Below are positions 25,200 through 33,350 of a DNA stretch of 64,000 bases, one piece after another. The position numbers were made by a program, and so were the translations under genes. Numbering within the stretch: position 1 is the first letter of the stretch; every line of letters begins with the position of its first letter. The notes under the pieces were generated by a model that was not told where the DNA came from, made no database searches, and worked only from the letters and a program-made list of their open reading frames with translations. The DNA is taken from NCBI RefSeq assembly GCF_039613825.1, contig NZ_CP154826.1:1364001-1428000 (forward strand), in the 5' to 3' direction. This DNA comes from Diaminobutyricibacter sp. McL0608 (lineage in GTDB: Bacteria; Actinomycetota; Actinomycetes; Actinomycetales; Microbacteriaceae).

Positions 25200-25994
25200 C
25201 TACAGTCCTTTGACGAGACCTCCGTCGATCATGAAGTCCGATCCGTTGACGTTTCCCGCACGGTTGCTCGCCAGCAGAACCACCAGGTCGGCGACCTCTT
25301 CAGGCCTCGTGAAGCGGCCAGTGGTGAAGCCTCCCTGGGCCGCGACAGTGTTCGCTTTCGCGGTCTCGAAATCTGTGCCTGTTGCAGCAGCGATGGTTGC
25401 GGCCACTCCATGGTCGCCCAGCCAGAGCGGAGTCTCCACCGGACCCGGACTGACCGTGTTGAAGCGGAGTCCCTGCGGGCCATACTCCTTCGAGAGTGAT
25501 TTGGACACGTTCCACAGAGCCGCCTTTGCTGCCGAGTAGTCGAGGACTCCGGGGTCGGGGAGGTAAGCATTGACGGATGCGATGGTCACCACGTTTCCGC
25601 CGCCGCGTTCCAGAAGCAGCGGGATCGCGGCGCGTGTGGTGCGGATTGCGGCGAGCAGGCTCAGGTTGAGGGTCGAGAGCCAGTCCTCGTCGCTGATCGA
25701 CAGGAATCCATCGATTCGAGGGCTGAGGGCTCCGACGTTGTTGACCACGATGTCAAGACCACCGAAGTGAGCGCTGCGCGCGATGAGCTCGGACGGCCCG
25801 TTCGGCGTGGAGAGGTCGACGGGAACTGCTAAGACCTTCGAGGTCGCCTCCAAGTCGGCGAGTTCGCCTCCGATGTCGCGCGCTCCGGCGACCACCGAAG
25901 CGCCCTCGTCGACGAGCGCGCGTGTGATCGCCAGGCCGATACCCTTGCTCGCCCCCGTGACGACCGCGACTTTTCCTGTCAGGTTGAGATCCAT
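25200..25994 (-). CDS. SDR family oxidoreductase
   Basis: 264-residue classical short-chain dehydrogenase. Cofactor motif TGASKGIG is at 13-20, NNVG near 85 (usually NNAG), catalytic Ser in VTIASVNAYLPD, and YSAAK with catalytic Tyr and Lys. PGPVETPL follows. It probably uses NAD(P)H to reduce or oxidise an alcohol or ketone. The start ATG at 25994 begins MDLNLTGKVAVVTGA, the standard family opening. No partner genes indicate a pathway. Confidence 0.88.
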   Translation of the reverse strand: MDLNLTGKVAVVTGASKGIGLAITRALVDEGASVVAGARDIGGELADLEATSKVLAVPVDLSTPNGPSELIARSAHFGGLDIVVNNVGALSPRIDGFLSISDEDWLSTLNLSLLAAIRTTRAAIPLLLERGGGNVVTIASVNAYLPDPGVLDYSAAKAALWNVSKSLSKEYGPQGLRFNTVSPGPVETPLWLGDHGVAATIAAATGTDFETAKANTVAAQGGFTTGRFTRPEEVADLVVLLASNRAGNVNGSDFMIDGGLVKGL

Positions 25995-26131
25995 GGGGCC
26001 GACGGTATGTGGCGGGCCGTAGCAGTGTCAAGGACCCGCGAGCCGGTTGAGGCAAGCAGTCTGTGTTGGTTGCCGAAAGCCCCGATCAGAGCGGGATCGT
26101 CCTCTCCTCCACAATTGCGGTCATGGTTCAG

Positions 26132-26140
26132 TTATCCACA
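26132..26140 (+). promoter_or_regulatory. Isolated DnaA box
   Basis: TTATCCACA, an exact DnaA box consensus, in the 215-base gap before the HNH gene. It is single and there is no dnaA or dnaN nearby, so it is not an origin. The rest of this gap shows nothing recognisable. Confidence 0.45.
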
Positions 26141-26209
26141 GGTAAAAGCCAGGTCAGGGCCTGTTTATTAACAACTTCGAATGTCGGTGGCTGCTGGTTG
26201 GGTTGAGTC

Positions 26210-28114
26210 ATGACCTTCCCACCGCACGCTGACCTCGACCGGCTCGCCGCTGCCGTCGAGGCGCTGCGCGCCCTCGAGGCCGGTATCGGCGCGGGCGCGG
26301 GTGGCGGCGTTGACGCGGGTGCCAGCGCGGTTGCCGGTGTAGGGCCGGATGCGGGTGCGGTCGCCGGCGCCAGGGCGGATGCGAGTGCGGTTGATTCGGC
26401 TTCCCTTGCTGGTCCGGTGCTGACCGGTGCACAGGAGATGGTGCGGTCGTTGGCTGTCCTGGGTGCGGTGCGGGCGGCGGTGGACGCTGTGGCCGTGCAC
26501 AGGATCGCGGTCCTCGAACGGGAGCGTTCCCTGGATTGGGATGCCGATCCGGTGCAGGCGGCCGGGCACCCGAGTGTCGAGTCGTTGCTGGCCGAACTGT
26601 GGAAGACACCCCTGCCCGCTGCCCGGCAGTTATGTGGAGTAGCCCGGGCGACAGCACCCCGGCACACCCTGCAGGGTGAGGAACTGCCGGCGGAGTTCCC
26701 CGATCTCGCCCAGGCGCTGCTCGGCAATGGTGCTGGCTCGGAGCACGGAGACGACCCGGTCAGCGGTGACGCCGCGAACCTTGGCGATGACGCCAGGGAC
26801 GTTGCCGATGGACTGCGTCCGCGGGTGTCGGTGGAGCAAGCGGGAGCGATCATCCGGGAACTGGTCAAGACCGGGCCCGGCTGCGGCCTGGACGATCGGG
26901 CGATGGGCGAACGGGTGCTGATCGAGCATGCGCCCGGGTTGACGGTGGAGCAGCTGGCCAAGCTGGCGGTGCAGGTGCGGGAGCGGCTCGATCAGGACGG
27001 CACCGAACCGCGCGAACAGATGCAGCGCCGCCGCCGGTCGTTGACGATCAGCGTCACTCGGGACGGGATGACCCACATCAACTGGTACCTCGACGCCGAG
27101 TCCGCCGGGCATGTGCTTCCACAGCTCACCGCATACGTCAGCCAGGACTACCGGGCCAGTCGCGATAAACCCGGGTCCGGTGTCAGCCGACCACCGTCAA
27201 ACGCCGGTTCGGCCGGCGGGGTCCGGTTCCAGCTCGCGAGCCGGACCGAAGCAGCCGAAGGCCGATCAGCCGCGGGCGGAGCCGACGCTGGCGGACCAGC
27301 CGCGGGCGGACCAGCCGCGGGCGGAGCCGACGCTGGCGGACCAGCCGCGGGCGGAGCCGACGCGGGCGGATCTTCTGCGAGCAGAGCGGCCGAGGGCGGA
27401 TCTGCCGGGTGCGGATCTGCTGCAGGCGGAGCAGCCGAGGGCGGAGCCCACGCGGACGGAGCCAACGCGGGCGGAGCAGACGCGGGCGGACCAGCCACCG
27501 ACGGATCGGCCGACCCGTCGCCGATCATGCCCGAGTCGCGCACCCTGGCACAGCTCCGGTCGGATGGGGCGGTCGACGCCTTCCGGCACCTGGCCGGCTG
27601 CAGCAGCCCGGCGACCCGGCCGCCGGTGACGATGATCGTCCGGGTCGGGTTGGATGACCTGCGCAGCGGGGACGGCACCGCCCATATCGACGAAACCCTC
27701 ACCCCGGTCAGCGCCGGCACCGCCCGTCGCCTCGCCGCCGACGCCCAACTGATCCCGATGGTCCTCGGCGGAAACAGTGAAGTCCTCGACCTGGGCCGCA
27801 GCAAACGGCTGTTCACCCCGGCACAGAAACTTGCTCTCGCCGAACGCGACGACGGCTGCGCCTGGACCGGCTGCCCCCACCCACCCTCCTACGCGCAAGC
27901 GCACCACATCCGCTGGTGGGACCGCGATACCGGCCCGACCGACCTGGACAACGGGATCCTGTTGTGTTCGCAGCATCATCATCGGGTGCACGACGACGGC
28001 TGGGACATTCACATCCGGGACAACACCCCCTGGTTCACCCCACCCGCCCACCACGACCCAACCCGGACACCGCGCCGAGGCGGACGACTCCGCCTCCCGG
28101 GCTCAGCACCATAG
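26210..28114 (+). CDS. HNH endonuclease-domain protein, DUF222/13E12 family
   Basis: 634 residues. The N-terminal about 330 residues match the DUF222 domain of the actinobacterial 13E12 repeat family. Residues about 355-435 are a low-complexity tract of five-residue units (AGGAD, AGGPA). The C-terminus has an HNH motif: CAWTGCPHPPSYAQAHHIRWW, then DNGILLCSQHHHRVHDDGW at about 580-600, with His and Asn in place. Such proteins are abundant and variable in Actinobacteria; they are probably nucleases and may be selfish elements, but the role is unproven. An Ala-Gly-rich stretch also lies near residues 24-60. Confidence 0.85.
   Translation: MTFPPHADLDRLAAAVEALRALEAGIGAGAGGGVDAGASAVAGVGPDAGAVAGARADASAVDSASLAGPVLTGAQEMVRSLAVLGAVRAAVDAVAVHRIAVLERERSLDWDADPVQAAGHPSVESLLAELWKTPLPAARQLCGVARATAPRHTLQGEELPAEFPDLAQALLGNGAGSEHGDDPVSGDAANLGDDARDVADGLRPRVSVEQAGAIIRELVKTGPGCGLDDRAMGERVLIEHAPGLTVEQLAKLAVQVRERLDQDGTEPREQMQRRRRSLTISVTRDGMTHINWYLDAESAGHVLPQLTAYVSQDYRASRDKPGSGVSRPPSNAGSAGGVRFQLASRTEAAEGRSAAGGADAGGPAAGGPAAGGADAGGPAAGGADAGGSSASRAAEGGSAGCGSAAGGAAEGGAHADGANAGGADAGGPATDGSADPSPIMPESRTLAQLRSDGAVDAFRHLAGCSSPATRPPVTMIVRVGLDDLRSGDGTAHIDETLTPVSAGTARRLAADAQLIPMVLGGNSEVLDLGRSKRLFTPAQKLALAERDDGCAWTGCPHPPSYAQAHHIRWWDRDTGPTDLDNGILLCSQHHHRVHDDGWDIHIRDNTPWFTPPAHHDPTRTPRRGGRLRLPGSAP
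27280..27510 (+). repeat. 15-bp tandem repeat inside the HNH gene
   Basis: About fifteen degenerate copies of a 15-bp unit like GGCGGACCAGCCGCG. In the coding frame it reads AGGPA/AGGAD; in the +1 frame it reads ADQPR/AEPTR, resembling pentapeptide-repeat units. Copy number is likely variable because units differ only slightly. Confidence 0.75.
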
Positions 28115-28238
28115 TGAGCCCACTCACGACCGGACCGGAGAACCCAGCAGCAGCAGCAGCATGCGTCGCACCTGACAGAAACGATAATGAACGGACCCGA
28201 AATCCCACCGCGCCCTTTCGCCCACGGGTGCCCGCTTC

Positions 28239-28244
28239 TAGACT
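28239..28244 (+). promoter_or_regulatory. Putative -10 box of the baeRF11 gene
   Basis: TAGACT, about 80 nt before the gene, in the 212-base gap after the HNH gene. The -35 position holds TTTCGC. The remainder of the gap shows no other feature. Confidence 0.3.
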
Positions 28245-28326
28245 GGCGACCAGTGCAGGCCCGACGTCGCGGTTGTCCGCGACTACCCGGCTCGAACCGG
28301 CGCTCGACCTAGAGGGGGACGCTCGC

Positions 28327-29454
28327 ATGGAGTACAAAGACATCCCGACCAGAGCCGACATCGAAAGAATTGCGGCGATCCGAGAACCCGGAAGCGTGTC
28401 GATCTACCTTCGCTCGGGGCCCCTTCCTGCCGACGCGGACGTCGCCCGAATCGAACTGAAAAACCATCTTGCACAAGCGATCCGCGACCTGGAAGCCCTC
28501 AAGATACCCAAGGCGCAGATCGGCGCGATCGCCGCTGAAGGTGAGGTGATCGTCGAGAACCGGGATTTCTGGCGCTACCAGTCCCGCAGCCTGGCGGTGT
28601 TCCTTAACGGAGACTTGAGCGAGACCTTCCGCCTTCCCAACCGGCTCTCGTCGTCGTGCGATGTCTCCGACCGGTTCTACATCAAACCGCTCCTTCGAAC
28701 GGTGACGTTCCCGCAATCGGCATACATCCTCGCACTCGCACAGAACTCGGTCCGCCTTGTGAAGATCTCGCCGGAAGCACCCGCGGAGGTCGTCGAGGTT
28801 GCCGGGCTGCCGCACGACCTGACGAGCTTCGTGGGACGGACCACGATCGACGACCGCAGCTCTGCAGGCCGTGTACGTGGGTCCGAGGGGCAGAAAGTGC
28901 GGATGCTCGAATACTCCCAGGCGATCGATCGCGCTCTGCGCCCGATGTTCGCGAACTCGACCGAACCGCTCATCGTTGCAGCGGCAGAACCGCTCCTCGG
29001 CATCTATCGCGGAGTCTGCGACTACCCGCGCCTGGTCGAGACGGCGATCACGGGAAACCCGGAAGAGCGAAGTGAAGAAGAACTGGCTGCCTCCGCGAGG
29101 GGAATCCTCGACGAGGTGTACGCGGCGAAGACGGCAGAGCTCAAAGACGACTTCGAGGCGCGAATGGCCGCAGGCACGGCGACCGGCGACCTGAGCGACA
29201 TCGCGCGAGCAGCCACCTACGGTGCAATCGAGACTCTGGTCTTCGACATCGACCGCCGTGTCCCTGGAACGATCGACGACGAGACGGGTGTGATCACGTT
29301 CGCTGATGACGACGAAGACGAGACGTCGAACTACGGCGTGATCGACGAGATCCTGCGACGGTCACTGACGTCGAAGGCGAAAGTGTTCGCGGTGCGCGCA
29401 GAAGATGTGCCAGGCGGGGGTGCATCGGCGGCTGCGGTCAGGTTCCCGATCTGA
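28327..29454 (+). CDS. baeRF family 11 protein (eRF1-like)
   Basis: 375 residues from ATG 28327 with GAGGGGGA just upstream. The opening SIYLRSGPLPADADVARIELKNHLAQAI, the middle FYIKPLLRTVTFPQSAYILALAQNSVRL, and EPLIVAAAEPLLGIYRGVCDYPRL match the bacterial archaeo-eukaryotic release-factor-like family 11. Members have the eRF1 middle/C-terminal folds and are proposed to act in ribosome rescue, but few have been tested. No GGQ motif is visible, so direct peptide release by the classic mechanism is unlikely. The frame is open upstream to 27916 only as antisense-like overlap with the HNH gene. Confidence 0.75.
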   Translation: MEYKDIPTRADIERIAAIREPGSVSIYLRSGPLPADADVARIELKNHLAQAIRDLEALKIPKAQIGAIAAEGEVIVENRDFWRYQSRSLAVFLNGDLSETFRLPNRLSSSCDVSDRFYIKPLLRTVTFPQSAYILALAQNSVRLVKISPEAPAEVVEVAGLPHDLTSFVGRTTIDDRSSAGRVRGSEGQKVRMLEYSQAIDRALRPMFANSTEPLIVAAAEPLLGIYRGVCDYPRLVETAITGNPEERSEEELAASARGILDEVYAAKTAELKDDFEARMAAGTATGDLSDIARAATYGAIETLVFDIDRRVPGTIDDETGVITFADDDEDETSNYGVIDEILRRSLTSKAKVFAVRAEDVPGGGASAAAVRFPI

Positions 29455-29547
29455 CGCCGGCTGCGCAACCCCGACCCGCGTGCGCAACCCTGACCCGGCT
29501 GCACAACCCGACCGGCTTCGCGTGCCCGACACGGGCAGCGCATCCGC

Positions 29548-30708
29548 TCACGCCTTCTCGACGCGGTCCGCACTCTTCGTGGTGAATCCGCGCCGTGAAG
29601 CCGACCCACCACTGACCGTCGCAACCACGACAGTGACCAGCGCACCCACGATCACAGCGCCCGCCTCCGCAGAAGACAGCATTCCTGTTTGCGTACCGAC
29701 CGTCACGGCCGCGACCGGCACCCCCAGCTGCGCTCCGGACAGAAGCCCGAGCGATACGGGCTGACCCACCAGCCGCGTCGCCAGGTGAGCGATCAGTGCG
29801 CCGCCACCGAGCACGAAACCGAGCAGCATGAAACGCGGCTCCGCCCACAGCCCCGTCAGATCGAGCGAGGCACCGAGCCAGACGAAGAAGAGCGGCCCGA
29901 GGAACCCTTCGGTGATGGCGAAGACCTGACGCGCGAGCCTGCGCGGCACTCCGACCCCGGCAATGACCAGACCGAGGGCGAAACCGGCGAGCATCACCGA
30001 GATGCCGGCAAACACGGCAAGAGCGGCGAGGGCGAACAGGATGATCAGGTCGATCCGCAGCTCGAGCGCGAACTCGCGCTGCTCGGAGACCTTGTGCATG
30101 CGGTGACGCAGTCCGGACTGTTCCGCAGCGTTCAAGACGAAGAAGAGCGCGACGGAACACACGATCACAACCAGCGAACCGACAGCGGCCCGTCCGGCAT
30201 GTGCGGGATCCACCACGAGCGGAACGGCGACGATACAGGCGACATCTGCGATGGCGACCTGCGCGGTCATCTGAAGCACGCGACGTCCGCCGAGACCGAG
30301 TCCTCCGATGATCGGCAGGATCAGAGCCGCCGACGACGAAGCCATGAGGACGGCATAGAGCGGCGCATGAGAGTTCCCGAATGCTGTCGCGACGAGAACG
30401 CCGATAGCTGTCGAGATTCCGGCCACGACGACGAGACGGATGAGACCTGCGCCGACGGCGGAGCGCACAGCAGCATCCCGCACCGGAACCCGAGAACCGG
30501 CCACGAACATGACCAGCGCGAAACCGAGTTCGGCAAGGAACGAGAGGATCGGGTCGTGTGCATCCACGATATGCAGACCGGTGGCACCGAGAAGGATGCC
30601 CACGAACAGTTCGCCGACGACGATGGGAATGTGCCAGCTCTTCTTCAGCGCCAGAAGGGGTCCGGCGAGCGCGGCGACCGAGACGATCGCGAGCGTGACG
30701 AAGGTCAT
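29548..30708 (-). CDS. Cation:proton antiporter, CPA2/KefB-type
   Basis: 386 residues with about 12 transmembrane helices. Its opening PLLALKKSWHIPIVVGELFVGILLGATGL and ILSFLAELGFALVMFVAGSRV are typical of the Na+/H+ exchanger (CPA2) fold, and IADVACIVAVPLVV carries the membrane Asp. It probably exchanges Na+ or K+ for H+. The ATG overlaps the DUF2017 stop by 4 nt (ATGA), so it is last in the clpS-DUF2017-antiporter operon. Confidence 0.87.
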   Translation of the reverse strand: MTFVTLAIVSVAALAGPLLALKKSWHIPIVVGELFVGILLGATGLHIVDAHDPILSFLAELGFALVMFVAGSRVPVRDAAVRSAVGAGLIRLVVVAGISTAIGVLVATAFGNSHAPLYAVLMASSSAALILPIIGGLGLGGRRVLQMTAQVAIADVACIVAVPLVVDPAHAGRAAVGSLVVIVCSVALFFVLNAAEQSGLRHRMHKVSEQREFALELRIDLIILFALAALAVFAGISVMLAGFALGLVIAGVGVPRRLARQVFAITEGFLGPLFFVWLGASLDLTGLWAEPRFMLLGFVLGGGALIAHLATRLVGQPVSLGLLSGAQLGVPVAAVTVGTQTGMLSSAEAGAVIVGALVTVVVATVSGGSASRRGFTTKSADRVEKA

Positions 30709-31217
30709 CGCTCGAGCGACGCGTCGAGCACGTCGATCAGTGTTTCCTGCAGGAACGCCAACCAGTCGAAGAGAGCCCGCAGCAGCGCGGTCTCGTCATC
30801 GTGGATATCGCCCTCGTCGCCATCCTGGACGATGCCGAGTCTGGCTCCGAGCACGAGACGGATGTCGGTGATGGTGCGCAGCCAGGCCAGAGATGCGGCC
30901 TCGTCGAGACGGACGACGATCGGATCGCTCCCGTCAGAACCGGCGAGCATCTCGACGACGATGCGAGCGTTCAGGATTTTGCGCTGAGCGAGTCCGTCGG
31001 TGGTGAACCGGCGGAATTCGGCGGATGCGGCAGGGTCGTCCGGATACGCGTCAGGCAGCAACCGGATGACCGCGGGATCGGTGGGCGCAACGTCGCTGTG
31101 GCGTGCACGGTCGACCAGTTCGGCACTCTCCCCGGCCAGCTGAACCAGGAGGGCGGCTTCTTCCGGCGCGAAGGATGCGACCGCGCATCCGCCGGCGTCC
31201 GCATGGAATCCGTTCAT
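30705..31217 (-). CDS. DUF2017 family protein
   Basis: 170 residues from ATG 31217. The conserved features are FAPEEAALLVQLAGESAELV, RLLPDAYPDDPAASAEFRRFTTDGL and WLRTITDIRLVLGARLGI, which define DUF2017. It is commonly found right after clpS in Actinobacteria, as here (ATGA overlap), suggesting a link to N-degron proteolysis, but its function is not known. Confidence 0.85.
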   Translation of the reverse strand: MNGFHADAGGCAVASFAPEEAALLVQLAGESAELVDRARHSDVAPTDPAVIRLLPDAYPDDPAASAEFRRFTTDGLAQRKILNARIVVEMLAGSDGSDPIVVRLDEAASLAWLRTITDIRLVLGARLGIVQDGDEGDIHDDETALLRALFDWLAFLQETLIDVLDASLER

Positions 31218-31525
31218 AGATCCGCCTTCGTCAACGTCGCCCACAGTCCGTAATCGTGCATGGCTTCGACGTGGCGTTCCATCTCCTCGCGGGGGCCGGT
31301 CGAGACGACAGCCCGACCTTCGTTGTGCACGAGAAGCATGAGCCTTTCGGCTTCCGCACGCGCGAACCCGAAATAGGTCTGGAAGACGTAGGTGACATAC
31401 GACATCAGGTTGACGGGGTCGTTCCAGACGATGGTGACCCAGGGGGAACCGAGTTCGGTCACGCTGTCCGTGACGATGTCCTCCCGGGTTCCCGGGGCGA
31501 TCGTCGCGGCCGAAGCAGAGGTCAT
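31214..31525 (-). CDS. clpS: ATP-dependent Clp protease adaptor ClpS
   Basis: 103 residues from ATG 31525. It delivers N-degron substrates to ClpC/ClpA-ClpP. The binding pocket motif WNDPVNLMSYVTYVF puts the key Asn35-Asp36 in place, with Met41 and VHNEG (His67) as further pocket residues; the end GLWATLTKAD is conserved. The N-terminal about 25 residues are variable. It overlaps DUF2017 by 4 nt and lies downstream of nothing on its strand, so the promoter is probably within 31526-31542 and the GH15 3' end. Confidence 0.93.
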   Translation of the reverse strand: MTSASAATIAPGTREDIVTDSVTELGSPWVTIVWNDPVNLMSYVTYVFQTYFGFARAEAERLMLLVHNEGRAVVSTGPREEMERHVEAMHDYGLWATLTKADL

Positions 31526-31542
31526 CCCTGCATCATCCCATT

Positions 31543-33321
31543 TCAGGACCGTTCGGCGGTCGATATCGCATCCGCGGCGCGCACGAGTGCGAGGTGGGTC
31601 AGCGCCTGCGGCGTGTTGCCCGCCTGGGATCGGCCTTCGACGTCGTATTCCTCGCTGAGCATGCCCACGTCGTTCGCGAACCCGAGCAGCCGGTCCATCA
31701 GCGCACGCGCGTCGACGACCCGACCCGAGTTCGCGTACTGCTCGACCAGCCAGAAGGAGCATGCGAGGAACGGATGCTCACCCGGGGTGAGCCCGTCGAC
31801 ACCGCTCTCGGTGCGGTAGCGAAGGGGGAGACCGCTGCGCAGGAGATCCCTTTCGATCGCGGCGACTGTGCCGAGCATCCGCGGGTCGTCGTAGTCGCAG
31901 TAGCCCACCTGGGCGAGTTGCAGAAGCGATGCGTCGACGTCGCGCGAACCGAAGAACTGGACGTAGGTGTGACGCAGCCTGTCGTATCCGTTCGCTTCGA
32001 TATCGGCTCTCACCTCGTCCCGTAGTTTGCGCCACCGCTTGACCGGACCGTCGAGTCCGTATTCGTCGACGGCTGAGATTGCGCGATCGAACGCTGCCCA
32101 GACCATGACGCGCGAATGCGTGAAGTGACGCGGTTCCCCACGGATCTCCCAGATCCCGTGATCCGGCCGCCGCCAGTGCTCTTCGAGGTAGCCGAGCAGA
32201 GCTCGCTGCAACGCCCAGGAGAACCGGGTCTCCTCGACGCCGCTGCGGCGTCCTTTGTCGAGGGCGAGCATGACTTCGCCGATCACGTCCGCCTGGAACT
32301 GGGAGGAGGCGGCGTTCCCGATCCGAACGGGAGACGCGCCCTGGTAGCCGGGCAGGGAGGTCAGGATGCGTTCGTCGAGGTTGCGTTCGCCGGAGAGCCC
32401 GTACATGATCTGCACGTCGGCCGGGTCTCCCGCGACGGCGCGCAGGAGCCAGTCCCGCCAGTGATCGATGAAGTCGCTGTAACCGTGCGCGAGCAGTACG
32501 GAGATGGTGAGGGACGCATCCCTCAGCCAGACGTAGCGGTAGTCCCAGTTGCGGTCGCCGCCGAAGCTCTCCGGCAGCGAGGTGGTCACCGCAGCGACGA
32601 TGCCGCCGGTGCGCAGGTGGGTGAGCGCACGAAGAATGAGAAGTGAGCGCACGACTTCTTTGCGGTACGGACCGTCGTGACTGCATCCCGCAGCCCAGTC
32701 CATCCACCAGGTGCGAGCCTGCTCGAGTGCGCCTTCGACGTCCGGGGGAGGCGGGGTCGATTTGTACGACTTGAACCAGGTCAGGCTGAGGTCGACGACG
32801 TGCCCGGCTTTGACATCGAACTGGCCGATGTGGCTGCGACCGGATGCTTTGAGTGTGGCGCCGCGGACGACGAGTGCGTCCGGACCGGAAACGGCGATCA
32901 GGGCACTCGGATGCTCGGAGGTCTCCTGGCGGACCCAGGGCACGGCTGTGGCGTAGCCGAGCCGGATTCGGAGATCCTGGCGCATCCTGACGGTTCCGCT
33001 GACGCCACGCACACGCCGCAGCAGATCGGCCCGATGGTCGCCGTACGGCATGAAGTCCGTGACCTCGACTTCGCCATCAGCGGTGCGCCAGCGGGTGATC
33101 AGGATCATCGTGTCGCCCTCGTAATGCCGGGTCGATCGGGCGGTCGCGTCGACAGGCGCGACAAGCCAGCGCCCGTGCTCCTCCGAGCCGAGAAGTGCCC
33201 CGAACATCGAGGGCGAGTCGAAGCGTGGGAGGCACAGCCAGTCGATGCTGCCGTCGCGCCCGACCAGTGCTCCGGTATAGCAATCGCTGATCAGGGCGTA
33301 ATCCTCGATGGGGAGGGACAT
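31543..33321 (-). CDS. Glycoside hydrolase family 15 protein (glucoamylase/trehalase type)
   Basis: 592 residues. The N-terminal beta-sandwich begins MSLPIEDYALISDCYTGALVGRDGSIDWLCLPRFDSPS. The (alpha/alpha)6 catalytic domain contains NWDYRYVWLRDASLTI, and the GMLSEEYD motif supplies the proposed catalytic Glu pair, followed by GNTPQALTHLALV. GH15 members in Actinobacteria include trehalases and glucoamylases; which one this is cannot be told, though otsAB lies 11 kb downstream. It is cytoplasmic, with no signal peptide. It is divergent from zwf with only 29 nt to the zwf ATG. Confidence 0.88.
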   Translation of the reverse strand: MSLPIEDYALISDCYTGALVGRDGSIDWLCLPRFDSPSMFGALLGSEEHGRWLVAPVDATARSTRHYEGDTMILITRWRTADGEVEVTDFMPYGDHRADLLRRVRGVSGTVRMRQDLRIRLGYATAVPWVRQETSEHPSALIAVSGPDALVVRGATLKASGRSHIGQFDVKAGHVVDLSLTWFKSYKSTPPPPDVEGALEQARTWWMDWAAGCSHDGPYRKEVVRSLLILRALTHLRTGGIVAAVTTSLPESFGGDRNWDYRYVWLRDASLTISVLLAHGYSDFIDHWRDWLLRAVAGDPADVQIMYGLSGERNLDERILTSLPGYQGASPVRIGNAASSQFQADVIGEVMLALDKGRRSGVEETRFSWALQRALLGYLEEHWRRPDHGIWEIRGEPRHFTHSRVMVWAAFDRAISAVDEYGLDGPVKRWRKLRDEVRADIEANGYDRLRHTYVQFFGSRDVDASLLQLAQVGYCDYDDPRMLGTVAAIERDLLRSGLPLRYRTESGVDGLTPGEHPFLACSFWLVEQYANSGRVVDARALMDRLLGFANDVGMLSEEYDVEGRSQAGNTPQALTHLALVRAADAISTAERS

Positions 33322-33337
33322 ATCTTCAGTATGGCCG

Positions 33338-33343
33338 TACTGT
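33338..33343 (+). promoter_or_regulatory. Putative -10 box of zwf
   Basis: TACTGT, 7 nt before ATG 33351, with GGGACA 17 nt upstream as a poor -35. Its presence argues against the GTG at 33342 as start and for a leaderless mRNA. Confidence 0.35.
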
Positions 33344-33350
33344 GAAAGGC

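Noticed and set aside
27111-27629. Frame encoding ADQPR/AEPTR pentapeptide-like units inside the HNH gene
   Set aside because: It arises from the 15-bp repeat read out of frame; no start with a ribosome site, and no non-repeat domain. Kept only as an observation.
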